Shown here one piece after another: positions 9,472-20,417 of a stretch of 64,000 nt of DNA (positions within the stretch are counted from its first letter, which is position 1; every line of letters starts with the position of its first letter). A program made the translations under genes and the position numbers. The notes beneath the pieces were generated by a model, which did not search any database, was not told where the DNA came from, and saw nothing but the letters and a program-made list of their open reading frames with translations. Source of the stretch: Azolla caroliniana (taxonomy: Eukaryota > Polypodiophyta). Location of the stretch: NCBI GenBank assembly GCA_043228905.1, contig JBHGNT010000006.1, positions 21,638,001 through 21,702,000 of the forward strand. Direction: 5' to 3'.

Positions 9472-11477
9472 ATCAGTTTGGACCTTGTCATTATGTTCCA
9501 ACTCTATGTTGTACTTGCATTTGATCAAAACTTTGCCTCCATTCATCATTGGCTTGAATGTCCAAGGAAAAAAGAAACAAGATGTGGTGTGTCATACAAC
9601 TTGATTGATTTGTCTGGAGTTGCAAACCCTGTGGCATGCTATATTATGGTAAAAAGTAACCTGTAAATATTTCTGATAACATGTTGTGCAACCATTTGAA
9701 TCTAATAAATAAGATCACAGCTTTCATAGCTTCTATATTGTGTTAGAAACGTCCTTGTAATCTTATTTTTAGAAGGATGATCTGTTCCTTCCACTTATTA
9801 TGGTTGGTTGGAGGTTTCTTTGGAGCGATTGAACATAAAAAATTGTTTAGCTACAAGGTACAAGGTTATCTGTAGCATTGTATCGTTGATTGATCCAGTT
9901 TATTGCACGTAGGTGGCCCACTGGATCAGTCCTAGATTGTGATAATCTCCATTCTTGTTCAGAGTTCTAGATTGTGGTAATTTCCATTCTCAATCAGGCC
10001 TAGACTCTGATAACCTCTGGTCGATGAGCCATTTATAGATTTTTGTTGCATCCAAAAGATAACGTGGTATAAAGAAGTATGGTATCAGAGGACTTAATTC
10101 GCATATGAGACTTTTATGGTACTTGCAATAGATCACTCAAAATAAAGCGACATCTTTTCAGAAGATATTTTCAAACCAGAATTTGCTGCATCTCGTGAGC
10201 ATATCCTACTTCTATGCAAAGCATATCCTACTTATAAAAGATCACTCGACATAAAGAATTATGTGTTTGGAGAATCTCATGTAACTGTCCAAAAGATCAC
10301 TTGACATAGAAAAAAGTGCACTTTTGGACTTCTCATTTACAAATTAGAAGTTTATGGATCTCTATAACGGATCCCTGAAAAGTTACTTAATCTGCGGTTA
10401 GCGTAAAAAATTGTAAACACCCTGAAGTTCTGCTTTAACTCTGTTTGTTTGTGAAATCAACAATTGCATCTTACATCTGACACAGGTTCCGCCCATTTTC
10501 CCATCTGCCACCCTCTCATAATGTATTCACTCTTGGCATGCCCACGGCCAGGTAGGCGTGAATTCTTCCAGTCTATGCCATTGCCATCCAATCATGTAGT
10601 CTGTTACATATATATAGGTGAATACGCACGCCCAGAAACCGCGGCATTCTCTGCCCCAGCACTATGAACAAACTGCCATGAGTACAGAGGATGGAAAGGT
10701 AATGGACAAACAGATATGTTGGCATCAGGATCCAAAATTTGTCGATAGATGAGAAAAAACGTTTGTCATAAAATACTCAATCCGAGAAAGAGAGCCCTTA
10801 TCAGGAGTGGGGATTTCTCTTTATTTGAAAGGAGAGGCTTTTGACAAAATCGTGGAAAAGAGAGAAATCTGGGAAATTGGGCAACCTAATTCTGGGGTTC
10901 TCTTCCCGAAAGGAGCTCCAGAAAAGACCATTCGAAAGATGAAAATCTGAAGATTTCTCTGAAAAATCACATGCTTCGTGAAAGTCGTCCATCTCTTACT
11001 GATTACCCATGAAAGGAAAGATATAGAGGCTCGACAGCATTTTAGGTAACTGCCCAAAAGATCACTTGATGTGAAGAAAGTCTGTTTTTGTATGACTTCA
11101 TTCACAATCTAGAAATTTATGCGTCTCTGCAAGCAACTTAGAATGTCTGGAATGCCTGTCGTCTTATTTAAAACACTTTTTTGGAGGCAAGTGTGAAATT
11201 AAATACAGCTATTTTATCATATTACAGTTTCATTATACTATATATCTTAGAACAAAGAAAGAAAGAAAATAGGCTAAACTATCTAATTCTTCTTGATACT
11301 CATCTTTATAATAAATGAGAATCCTATTATTTTGGAACTTTTTAAATTATTCTTATACAACTATATTATTTTTTTCAATGTATTTGTTTTTTGTGGACTT
11401 GCATGATAAGTTTTCTTTTAAACGATTATAACTTCAATTGAAGGTATACATTAAACATCACAAATGCCATAATCCCT
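9472..11477. other. Intergenic region between the convergent host genes
   Basis: No supported gene. It should contain the 3' UTR and polyadenylation signals of the VTT gene on the left (AATAAA at about 9706) and of the BTB gene on the right. Near 9940-10030 the phrase AGATTGTGGTAAT/TAGATTGTGATAAT is repeated with GTCGATGAGCC, like fragments of retroelement end sequence. A minus-strand frame around 10801-11105 has no recognisable domain. Confidence 0.5.
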
Positions 11478-13455
11478 TCAAGAACTATCAACAAGTAGGA
11501 GATCTTGTCCTTTTCCGATCATGATCGATTCTCTTAGGGAATTACACCATGTTGCAAAAGAGGAATTCAAGTCGAGGAATTCTTTGACACTATCAGGAGA
11601 CTTCATATAATCCTTGAAGAACTTCTCTCTATCGAAGAGTGGCAATGTGTTTATCAATGCGATGAAATCACTATGCAATGAACAGAAATCAATAGTCAGA
11701 AACTTGGGCGCATGTGAAGGATAAATTGTTTGCATCACTGGTAGCCAAGTTGTGATGAGGGCAAGCCGTGACTGCCGCGGCAGAAGGACATACCCATTCT
11801 GAATAGCCTTCATCATGGATGTCAACAAGTAGATTAGCGCACCAAAACATTCTGTGCTCTTCCTATCAGATGACCAGATTTGTCCAAAACCAACTAGCAA
11901 AGAGGATAATGTATCATCCTTAGAAAATGCATCCATAACAATGTCCCCAACATGTAATGCTTTTAATGACGAGAACATCCAAGAGAGGGTTGAGATGGCT
12001 GACTTCACATCATTCCACATAACTTCTTTCCGATCCAGGTAAACATGCTTTGGGTCAAGGCTATGCTTAAACTTTTCTTTAACCAAATCCATGTTTGCAT
12101 TCCATACTTCTAAAACCATCGATTCTGGAATTGGCCTCGATGGGTCGATATTTTGATGTCGCGGAGCACAGGTACTCTTGACACCTTTATATGACTCTTG
12201 AAGCACGTGGAGGAGCATTCTTCTCATGATGAGAAGAGAACTTTCCATCGCAGAGTTCACATGGTTAGGGATGTTCATTCTTCTGGCAAGGTCAGGGTGA
12301 ACACGCGGAAGTTGCAATGAAGAGAGAACTGATTTGATCGAAGCTTCTTCCGATTGAGTCCATGAAGGCAACATTTCGAGATATTGCATACAAGCATCAA
12401 TACAGTCGTGGAAGAGAAGCTGGGCAGCAACCCGTAATATTTCAAGGGCATCTTGGACACCGGACAAAACCCAACATGTCGTGCGGACAAATTCGGCCTG
12501 TGGCACATACATCAGCTTCAAGCATTGTATATAAATATGAGGTGCTGAATCATCATACATCGTTATGTCTACTCTGTAATGTACATTGGATCCACAATTA
12601 GCTTTTTACATAATGACCATAATGTTAGCTAGCTACTCCGTACATAGCATCATATATAAATATGATGCTGCCGAATCATCATACATTGTTATGCCTACTC
12701 TGTAATGCATATTTGAACCACAATTCGCTTTTTACACAATGATCATAATGTTAGCTAGCCACCCTATACATAGCATCCAGGACATTACCGTTCCCTTCAC
12801 CATGGACATCAATTAGGAGAAAAAATTGAGGTGGACATTAAGAAATAGAATGTCAGGCAATGAAGAAACTAGCAAGGCGAAGATAAGTTACCATGAAAAA
12901 TTAATTGCTGAGACAATGGATCAGATAACCAAATGAAGAAGAAGAAGACCAAAAGAGACATCAAGAAAACTGGAAAAGCAAGGCAACTGCATACAAACGA
13001 GAGCTGCAAAAGTATATCAGAATAATGGCGAAATAAACAAGGCCATATATAACAAATCATGAACACGGAGATAAAGCATGAAACAGAAACATGACCTAGT
13101 TTGACAAAAATGAACCTGAAAGACAAACATGGAACCATGAACATGACAATGGATAGGAAAACATAAGCATGAACGATGAGAAGATAAACAGAAGACATTA
13201 AGGATGAAGCGAAGCATTCAAAAGATGGATCTATTTTTCTTCTTTTGTTTACCTCATTAGGGGTGCTGGTGATGGTGATGGTGATGGTGATGCCCATCGT
13301 TCCGAGAGAAGAATTGAAAAGAACTCTGAGCGATGCTGAAGAAGCTCTGAATGCACAAGAAACGTTTGAACCTCTGCAGAAGAAGAAGAAGAAGAAGGCA
13401 GAAGATGAACCATGAGGTCCCCTTCTCCTTCCATTTCAACCATAGGTTCAAACAT
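11478..13455 (-). CDS. BTB/POZ domain protein, At3g05675-like, 2 exons
   Basis: Exon 1 13455-13253 and exon 2 12573-11478 join at ATGAG|GTAAAC and TTACAG|A, giving APLMR-VDITMYDD in frame and 432 residues. The first ATG of the frame is at 13455. The BTB fold spans about residues 13-110: DLMVHLL, FLVHSELLQHRSEFFSILLS, then IYIQCLKLMYV after the intron. The middle has GVQDALEILRVAAQLLFHDC and CMQYLEMLPSW, the BACK-like helical part. The C-terminal half carries the subfamily block NGYVLLPRQSRLALITTWLP. Plant BTB proteins of this subgroup are thought to be CUL3 adaptor or scaffold proteins; the substrate is unknown. The frame is intact. A (CA/CT)n and GTAT microsatellite lies directly upstream. 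Confidence 0.85.
12574..13252 (-). other. Intron of the BTB gene with a short imperfect duplication
   Basis: Near its 3' end, the text around 12580-12660 (TCATACATCGTTATGTCTACTCTGTAATG... TTTTTACATAATGACCATAATGTTAGCTAGC) is repeated with changes at about 12675-12770. The duplication includes the splice acceptor neighbourhood, so a second, cryptic acceptor copy sits about 115 bp upstream of the real one. Confidence 0.6.
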
Positions 13456-14007
13456 ACACTCTTCTGTCTCTTCCTTCTCCAATCCACCTCTTCTTCTTCC
13501 GTATCTATATATTGATGATTAGGAAACCCTAATCTTGGGTGAATTAGAAATGAAAAAAATTCCTTCCCTGACAGGAATAGAGCTTTCTGTTTTTTCTGAA
13601 ACTTCCATAAATCTAAGCTTTTCAAGGCGATTAAGAGGAGCCACAATGGGCTCCATGCTCTCTCTCTCTCTCACACACACACCCACATACACATGGATCA
13701 TCACATATGCTGCATGTGATGTGTCTCCATGTATGTATGTATGTATGTAGGTAGGTAGGTAGGTATGATATGACTTATATGCATGCATGTATGTATGCTA
13801 TGTTATGATAAGTCATGTATGTACATATGTAGCCTTGTAGGTATGTAGGTAGGTTGGTATGTATGATATGTGACTTATATACATGCATATAAGTCATATC
13901 ATACATACATACATGGAGACTTATATGATATAGGTAGGTAGGTATGTATGGTATGACTTATATGCATGCATGTATGTATGCTATGTTATGATAAGTCATG
14001 TATGTAC

Positions 14008-14038
<31 letters not shown>

Positions 14039-14144
14039 TGTATGTATGTATGTATGCATATAGGATGTAAGTAGGTAGGTATGTATGGTATGACTTATAT
14101 GCATACATGCATGTATGCTATGTTATGATAAGTCATGTATGTAC

Positions 14145-14175
<31 letters not shown>

Positions 14176-14455
14176 TGTATGTATATAGGATGTAAGTAGG
14201 TAGGTATGTATGGTATGACTTATATGCATGCTGATATAGCCCTCCAAGTGCCTCAAACACCTCATGGGAATGAACAAGATGACCCATGTAGTAGTGTGCG
14301 CAAGCGTCATAAGTGAACCTAGGCTTGTCTTAGTCAATAGAGGGAGGCATACCATAAATTTCAAAACTCTTGAAAGCATGTATGCTATGTTATGATAAGT
14401 CATGTATGTATGTCTATATGCAACGTGTCTATTTGCACCTAAATAAAAAATAGGG
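13456..14455. repeat. GTAT/GTAG microsatellite and repeated palindromic block upstream of the BTB gene
   Basis: After a short CT/CA run (13657-13685), there are arrays of ATGT/GTAG tetranucleotides (13730-13765, 14000-14060, 14140-14190). A block with GACTTATATGCATGCATG, TATGCTATGTTATGATAAGTC and ATGTATGTACATATGT recurs near 13770, 13955, 14088 and partly 14370. Many parts are self-complementary (GCATGC, TACATGTA-like, and a ~20-bp inverted pair around 13862-13905). The 14240-14370 insert is unique and unidentified. Confidence 0.8.
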
Positions 14456-14650
14456 TTGGCGACAATTTACAATATTTTGAACCTCTATGTGATTGGCGGG
14501 GGAAACAACCATTTTGGCAGCTGAAAATGCCAATAAGGAGTGCCATAATTGGATGTCAAGAATGGAGTAGCTGTCCAGATACTAAGAAATTGACTCCCTT
14601 GAGCAATTTTAGCATCAGAATCTCCAACTATACCATCCCATTGACCTTTT
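14456..14650 (-). pseudogene. LINE-1-like ORF fragment, C-terminal piece (split by Copia-1)
   Basis: On the minus strand GQWDGIVGDSDAKIAQGSQF, IWTATPFLTSNYGTPYW and a stop near 14485 continue the frame that leaves off at 38401. Joining the two sides with one copy of the short target duplication keeps the frame (HTLK-GQWDG). This supports Copia-1 insertion into a pre-existing open frame of non-LTR retrotransposon type. The exact domain in this C-terminal end is not recognised. Confidence 0.6.
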
Positions 14651-14816
14651 TGTTGAGCGGCAAGCTCAACTGGAGCCGAATAGGCTGGATAAGCCTGAGA
14701 TGGTGAGCGAGACGGATCGGTAAGTCGGTGAGCAACCGAGCCGGCAAGCAACAGAGCCGGTGAGTTGGGGAGCCGGTTAGTCGGATCCAATCGGTAACTA
14801 GGGATCGGCAATGGTT

Positions 14817-14873
14817 CGGTTTAGGCTTAGCCGGTTTGGCCTGATCCAAGCCAAACCGGCTAAGCCTAAACCG
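14817..14873. repeat. Perfect 24-bp hairpin near the left MITE end
   Basis: The arm at 14817-14840 is exactly complementary to 14850-14873, with a 9-base loop CTGATCCAA. It is built from the subterminal AAACCGG/GGCTTAGCC motif. Related AAACCGGTTT palindromes follow to about 15020 and again at 15630-15790. Confidence 0.9.
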
Positions 14874-15030
14874 TTTACAGGATCTCAAACCTGAGCCGAG
14901 CCGAGCCGAGCCGGTTCACAAACCGGTTTAGGCTAAACCGGTTTATGCTAAACCGGTTTGTGAACCGGCTTGGTAAACGGCTTGTAAACCGGTTTCCAAA
15001 CTGGCTTGGAAACCGGTTTAGAAACCTCCG

Positions 15031-15340
15031 TCTCTCTCTCTCTCTCCCTACCTCCCTCTCTCTCTCAGATGATCCCTCCCACTCTCTCTCACATCTGTGG
15101 TCTCGACTCTCTCTCCCTCTCCCTCTCTCTCCCCTCTATGTAAATCCTCTCTCTCTCCCCTCTATGTAGTTCCTCTCTCTCTCTCTCTCTCTCTCACGTC
15201 TATGGTCTCGACTCTCCCTCCCTCTCTCTCTCTCTCCCCTCTATGTAGTTCATCTCTCTCTCTGTCTCCCCTCTATGTAGTCTCTCTCTCTCTCCCCTCT
15301 ATGTAGTTCCTCTCTCTCTCTCTCTCTCTCCCCTCTGTGT

Positions 15341-15380
<40 letters not shown>

Positions 15381-15612
15381 CTCTGTGTAGTCTCTCTGTC
15401 TCTCCCCTCGATGTAGTTCCTCTCTCTCTCTCTCTCTCTCCTTATATGTTGTCTCCCTCCCTCTCTCTCTCTCTCCTCGTTTGTGTAGTCTCTCTCTCTC
15501 TCTCTCTCCTTATATGTTGTCTCCCTCCCTCTGTCTCTCTCTCCTCGTCTATGTAGTTCTCCCTCCCTTTCTCTCTCTCTTTCCCCTTGTCTGTTGTCTC
15601 TCTCCCCCTCTC
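15031..15612. repeat. CT-rich minisatellite core of the MITE
   Basis: Long (CT)n runs are interrupted at irregular spacing by variants of CCTCTATGTAGTTC, CCTCTGTGTAGTC and CTTATATGTTGTCTC. The unit drifts in length from about 35 to 70 bp. Open frames here are Ser/Leu/Pro repeats and are not genes. Confidence 0.88.
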
Positions 15613-16096
15613 TAAAGTTTATAAACGGCTTAAACGGTTTATCCGGCTTAGCCGGCTTGAGCCGGTTTGGCGAGGCTCAAGCCAAGCCGAGCCGAGCTCA
15701 AACCGTTAAGGCAAGTTCAAGCCTAAACCGAGCCGAGCCGAGCTGCTAAGCCGTTAAGCCGTTTTCAAGCCGGCTAAGCCAAACGGTTTAGGCTTGAGCC
15801 GAGCCGTTGCCGATCCCTATCGGTAACCGGAAGCCTAGTATTAGTTTAGACTACTAGGCAGTTATAGTCTCGTAGTAAGTGTCAGATACTCGTGTGAGCA
15901 TTGAAGTATGCGGTACTTCTGTCAGTCCCACGAGGAGTTGTATAAATAGTGCTACTGAGCACAGCTGTAGAAATATATAGTGTTTTTATCGTTTTTGAAT
16001 ATAGCTTTTACGTTCTGCTCTTTCTGTCTCTCCCGTGTACTCTATGTATTCTCTGATTTCTCCGTTTTCTAACGCTTCCGGAAGTAATCGTTTACA

Positions 16097-16108
16097 TGGT
16101 ATCAGAGC
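16097..16108 (+). promoter_or_regulatory. Copia-1 primer-binding site (tRNA-iMet type)
   Basis: TGGTATCAGAGC directly abuts the LTR end CA. This sequence is the usual plant copia site complementary to the 3' end of initiator methionine tRNA, where minus-strand DNA synthesis starts. Confidence 0.93.
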
Positions 16109-16189
16109 ACGAGGGTTGAGAACCTCTACAACCGACAAACGCTTGAAAGCAAACCCTAACAGGTCGTAAGAACAGCAGACAGAGAAGTG

Positions 16190-16538
16190 ATGGATAGAGG
16201 AATGACTAGCTCGCTCCTAGTGGAGAAACTCGATAGATCCAACTACGCATCTTGGTCGTACAAGATGCACTAGTACCTACTTGGGCATGGCTATTGGAGT
16301 TTCGTCGAAGGAACCAACGAAATAGCACCTGATGCGACACATAAGGATTTCCCAGTGTGGGAATAATCGGCAAGCAGAGTGATGTACTACTTCGCGTCCA
16401 GTGTCAAAGACCAGCTGCTGAGCCACATCCGAGACGCCAAGACACCGAAGGAGGCTTGGGGAAACCTGAAGAAGGTATTCGCAGTGAGCACTACAACCCA
16501 GAAGCTGCAACTCCGACAGGAGTTGAGCAATGTCCGAC
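16190..16538 (+). pseudogene. Copia-1 Gag, N-terminal part
   Basis: From the ATG at 16190: MDRGMTSSLLVEKLDRSNYA, SWSYKMH, then a stop at 16271-16273 where Copia-2 has CAG, LLGHGYWSF, a second stop in the WEQSASR motif, and LLSHIRDAKTPKEAWGNLKK. This is the UBN2-type Gag N-terminus. The frame is cut at 16538 by the hAT element and resumes at 20778. Copia-2 (53022-53405) shows the uninterrupted form. Confidence 0.9.
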
Positions 16539-16730
16539 CATAGTTCCTAATATTCGCGTACGTCCAATTTATTGGACGTACGCGAACGTTTGCAAACGTA
16601 CGCGCATGATACGCGATATTCGTTTGCCATTTTTTTTAAATTTTTTGGTTTTTTTAAAAAAAATTTTGGGGTTTTTTTTTGGGTGTTTTTTTTGGGGGTT
16701 TTTTTCTGATGCGTGCACACTGCAGCGTTA

Positions 16731-16862
16731 ACGAGAGTCGAGAGTGAACAGTGAGAGTCGAGAGTGAACAGTGAGAGTCGAGAGTGAACAGTCGAGAGTC
16801 GAGACTGAGCAGTGAGTCGAGAGTGAACAGTGAACAGTCGAGAGTCGAGAGTCGAGACTGAG
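16731..16862. repeat. GAGAGTCGAGAGTGAACAGT minisatellite in the hAT left arm
   Basis: About six copies of a ~20-bp unit built from GAGAGTCGAGAGTGAACAGT, with later copies shortened to GTCGAGAGTCGAGACTGA. It lies in the probable promoter/leader of the transposase gene. Confidence 0.85.
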
Positions 16863-17511
16863 TCTGAGTCTGATTTTCTGAGAGTCTGAGTCTGAGAGCT
16901 AGAACTTAGAAGCAGAGGCACACAGAGAGAGATTTCTCTCAGCAGCGCAGCAGCAGCCACGGCCCACAGGTATGTACTATGTACTCCCACCTTCCCATTC
17001 GTCTGGACTCTGCACTTACTGAGCAATATGCTGTCACGTAAATTGTAAATTGTAATATGTATTTGCTTGCATGGGCGCTTTCATTGTATTAATTGTCTGT
17101 TGTAAATTGTAATTGCACGGTCGTGCCATATTGATAATAAAATCTGTCTTTTCAATTGTCTCTTTGTGTTCTTGAATTGTAAATTTGTATGTGCATTCTC
17201 TGTATATTAGGCACTGCACTCGACATTAAACCTAATTAAGAAAAGTCTTCAATCAACCACACAAAGCTTTACTTCTGATTTATAGGGTTAATCACAATTA
17301 TAATTCCAAAAAACGTAAAAGCCCTATATGCCCATATGGAGGCTAATGCATTCGGTGATCATGCATTAGCCTTTATAATGTGGAAAACTATATGTAACTT
17401 GTAATTTTAGACTCTAGAGTGGTTGTCTTTAGATGTCTACTTCATTAAAGGAAGTCCTTAGCTAATGAATGCACATGTTTTTGTCTTTTCATCTCATCAT
17501 GAGTCCTGTGC

Positions 17512-17772
17512 AATATGCTGTGCAATTTCTCCGAAATTGAGCAATATGCTGTGCAATTTCTCCGAAATTGAGCACTATGTTGTGCAATTTCTCCGAAATT
17601 GAGCAATATGCTGTGCAATTTCTCCGAAATTGAGCAATATGTTGTGCAATTTCTTCTTCATTTTACACAATCTAAGTGCAATTTCTCCGAAATTGTGCAA
17701 TATGCTTTGCAATTTCTCCGAAACTGAGCAATATGCTGTGCAATTTCTTCTTCATTTTACACAATCTAAGTG
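17512..17772. repeat. 31-bp tandem repeat in the hAT left arm
   Basis: CAATATGCTGTGCAATTTCT with CCGAAATTGAG forms a 31-bp unit repeated about seven times. Two copies instead carry a longer tail, TTCTTCATTTTACACAATC plus TAAGTG, which is itself repeated. It sits in the non-coding 5' part of the transposon. Confidence 0.88.
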
Positions 17773-18356
17773 GAGTCGTGGACTGAGGTGAAAAACAAAA
17801 AAATGCAAAGATGTGTATATATTGTTTGATCAAGTTGTTTTAAATTTACAAGTGTGTATATATTCTCTTAAAATGTGCAAGATGGCTCACTAAATTTTAC
17901 AAACCATGAGGGAATGAAGTTTCCATTGTCTCAATTTTCAAAGCTATCTTCATTGCTTTTAAAAAATCATGTCATCTTTATTTCAAAGAAAGATCAAATA
18001 ATAAGGCATGCATACTTTGATGTGTACATCTTCCGCTTCGCCTTAAGCTTTGGCAAAAGATGTTTTTGTGTATGTACTATGGACAATTTGTTTGCAAATC
18101 TCCTTGGAAGGACATGTTTGCAATTATCATACCAAACAAATTTCACCTTGTTCAAATGTTTTAATATTTGCATTCCAAGGTGAGAGAATCATTCTAAACT
18201 TTGAGAAGGAAAAGCACTTCAAAAGGATTGTAGTTTTATTAAATCAATGTAATTGTAGTTTTCTAATGTTTTTTTTTATATATTCATATCAATGTGATTG
18301 TAGATTTATTAACTCACTTACTAAATTGTTGATTTATAAATCAATGTGATTGTAGT

Positions 18357-20417
18357 ATGGGCAAAGCAAAGAGCTTTTTATGGGACCACGTTATCGTCGT
18401 GAAGAGAAACGATAAAGGAATGCATATAAATGAATGCAAACATTGCAAGCACGTGTTTGCTGGTGGTCCACACCGAATCAAAGCCCATCTTTTGGGGCTA
18501 AAAGGACAAGGTGTGGATAAATGCCGCAAAGTCACTGGAGCAATAAAAGATGAGATAAAGAAATTGATATTGGATGTGGATGCTCATGAAAGTACTAATG
18601 CTAATGAAAATTCTATTGCAGAAAGTGAGAATAATGTCGATGTAAGTACATCTAATGCCAATGTTGTGCCACCTACTTGTGCATCTGTAGTTGACATGTC
18701 ATCTTCATCATGTAAGAAGAGGACAATGGAGAATACTAGTGGATCCTTACAAATCTCTTGGCAAAAAAGTTTGAATAAGAATGCCGATGAATCAGTGAGA
18801 AGATTCTTTTTTGTAGAGGATATTCCACATCTTAAGGTTGATAGTACCTTTTTTCATGATATGGTTCAAGCAATTGCAAAGGCTGGTCCGTCATATAAAC
18901 CACCAAGTTCTTTCCAATTGGGAAAGAGGCACTTAGATGAAGAAGTAAAAGTTGTTGAAGATAAACTTTCATGCATCAAAGAGAAATGGAAAATATATGG
19001 ATGCACTATAGTGAGTGATGGTTGGTCAGATACTAGAAGTAGACCAATAATTAATGTTCTAGCTTCATCAATGTTTGGTTCAGTGTTTTTGAGGTCGGTG
19101 GATACAAGTGGAGAATGTAAAACGGGGGAGTATATCTTTAATATTCTAAAAGCTACCATTCTTGAAATTGGCCCAACAAATGTTGTGCAAGTATGCATGG
19201 ATAATGCATCAAATTGTGTGGCAGCCGGACATATGATAGAGAAAGAGTGGCCCATGATATTTTTTACTCGATGCACATGTCATTGCCTTGATTTGTTGTT
19301 TGAGGATATAGGAAAATGTGCTTGGGTTAATGATGCTTTGAGATTAGGTATGAAGGTTACTACATTCATCACAAGAAAGCTATATGTGCTTGCAATGTTT
19401 CGCAAGTTTAGTAAAAAGGAATTGTTGAAGCCTTCTACTACAAGGTTTGCTTATAGTTTCATTGTGCTATCAAATTTGTTGGATGATAGAGTGTATAGTG
19501 GTTTAAGAAGAATGGTAGTTAGTGAAGAATGGTGCCAATGGAAGGGATCTAAAACTCAACATGCAGAAGAAGTAGTTTCGATAATATTGAATGCTTCCTT
19601 TTGGTCAAATGTAAAGATGATAGTGGAAATATGCTCACCAATTTTAAAAGTGTTGCGATTGGCGGATAGAGAAGGTGCAACAATGGGGTTGATATATGAA
19701 TGTACACGAAGAATGATAGAAGAAATAAATAAAATGCAAGGAATCAATAACATGTTGCTTGATGAAATTAGAGGATTATGCATGGATAGATGCAAAATGT
19801 TACATTCACCATTACATGCAATTGGATACCTCTTACATCCAATTTGGTGGGAAAATTCTCAAGTTTTTGATAATGTGGTGAATGCTAGTTGGATAGACAC
19901 CATTATGCGAAATGCAAATGGTGACATTAAGATGCAAGGTAATTTATTAGATGAGTATCATGCTTATAAAACTAAAGAGAAGGGTATTTTTCAACTTCCA
20001 CCTTCAAATGATCCTACTAGAATGAAAGATGGTGTTAAGTGGTGGGAATTATTTGGAGGAGAAACCCCAAATTTAAGTAAACTTGCAATACGAGTGCTTT
20101 CTCAAGGTACTTGTGCATCTCCATGTGAGAGAAATTGGAGTACCTTTTCATTGATACACACTAAGAGGAGAAATAGGTTGAGTCATGATCATATAGAGAA
20201 GCTAGTATACTTGCATACAAACCATCGTCTATTAAAGAAAGTCAAAGAAAGAGATTCATGCCGTATAGAAGTGACTTTGGATATGATTAATAAAGAAGAA
20301 GATGATGATAGGCTTTTGGTATTGCAAAGTCAACATGCAACTATGGTTAATGAGGATTTTGACGAAGATGATGATGATGGGCAAGATGTTAACTTTGACA
20401 ATGCACCTCAAGAGTAG
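18357..20417 (+). CDS. hAT transposase (zf-BED, DUF659, dimerisation domain)
   Basis: 686 residues, ATG start, no stops. BED zinc finger: C27, C30, H39/H44, C56, after FLWDHVIVV. DUF659/RNase H-like core: VSDGWSDTRSRPIINVL with D221, then CMDNASNCVAAGHMI with D282, and CTCHCLDLL. The C-terminal hAT dimerisation region has WWELFGGETPNLSKLAIRVL and SPCERNWSTF with E591, the expected third acidic residue. The tail is Asp-rich. The protein would bind terminal and subterminal repeats and move this element, and possibly related MITEs. Several bases upstream of the ATG read TTGTAG, so a 5' leader intron is possible. All key residues are present, so the gene could be functional. The nearby 1,021-bp MITE has different ends and is probably mobilised by another transposase. 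Confidence 0.92.
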   Translation: MGKAKSFLWDHVIVVKRNDKGMHINECKHCKHVFAGGPHRIKAHLLGLKGQGVDKCRKVTGAIKDEIKKLILDVDAHESTNANENSIAESENNVDVSTSNANVVPPTCASVVDMSSSSCKKRTMENTSGSLQISWQKSLNKNADESVRRFFFVEDIPHLKVDSTFFHDMVQAIAKAGPSYKPPSSFQLGKRHLDEEVKVVEDKLSCIKEKWKIYGCTIVSDGWSDTRSRPIINVLASSMFGSVFLRSVDTSGECKTGEYIFNILKATILEIGPTNVVQVCMDNASNCVAAGHMIEKEWPMIFFTRCTCHCLDLLFEDIGKCAWVNDALRLGMKVTTFITRKLYVLAMFRKFSKKELLKPSTTRFAYSFIVLSNLLDDRVYSGLRRMVVSEEWCQWKGSKTQHAEEVVSIILNASFWSNVKMIVEICSPILKVLRLADREGATMGLIYECTRRMIEEINKMQGINNMLLDEIRGLCMDRCKMLHSPLHAIGYLLHPIWWENSQVFDNVVNASWIDTIMRNANGDIKMQGNLLDEYHAYKTKEKGIFQLPPSNDPTRMKDGVKWWELFGGETPNLSKLAIRVLSQGTCASPCERNWSTFSLIHTKRRNRLSHDHIEKLVYLHTNHRLLKKVKERDSCRIEVTLDMINKEEDDDRLLVLQSQHATMVNEDFDEDDDDGQDVNFDNAPQE

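Larger units (their letters stand above)
14799..15819. mobile_element. Non-autonomous hAT element (MITE), 1,021 bp
   Basis: It starts TAGGGATCGGCAATGG and ends in the inverse of TAGGGATCGGCAACGG, about 15 bp of terminal inverted repeat. Both sides carry TCGGTAAC (14791-14798, 15820-15827), an 8-bp target duplication typical of the hAT superfamily; the TAGGG ends fit it too. The intact Copia-1 3' LTR shows the empty site with a single TCGGTAAC. It has no coding capacity. The ends are built from GCCGAGCCGAGCC and AAACCGGTTTAGGCT repeats, and the core is a long CT tract. Confidence 0.9.
14651..16096 (+). repeat. Copia-1 5' LTR, split by an hAT-type MITE
   Basis: It matches the 3' LTR at 37984-38400 over both parts, 14651-14798 and 15828-16096, with scattered substitutions. 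The TATA box TATAAATA is at 15941-15948. Apart from the 1,021-bp insertion and its 8-bp duplication, its length is exactly the 417 bp of the 3' LTR. Confidence 0.92.

Noticed and set aside
13519-14403. Tyr/Thr/His repeat frames in the GTAT tract
   Set aside because: Microsatellite translation only.
15031-15612. Ser/Leu/Pro-rich open frames as genes
   Set aside because: They are translations of CT repeats without start context or domains.
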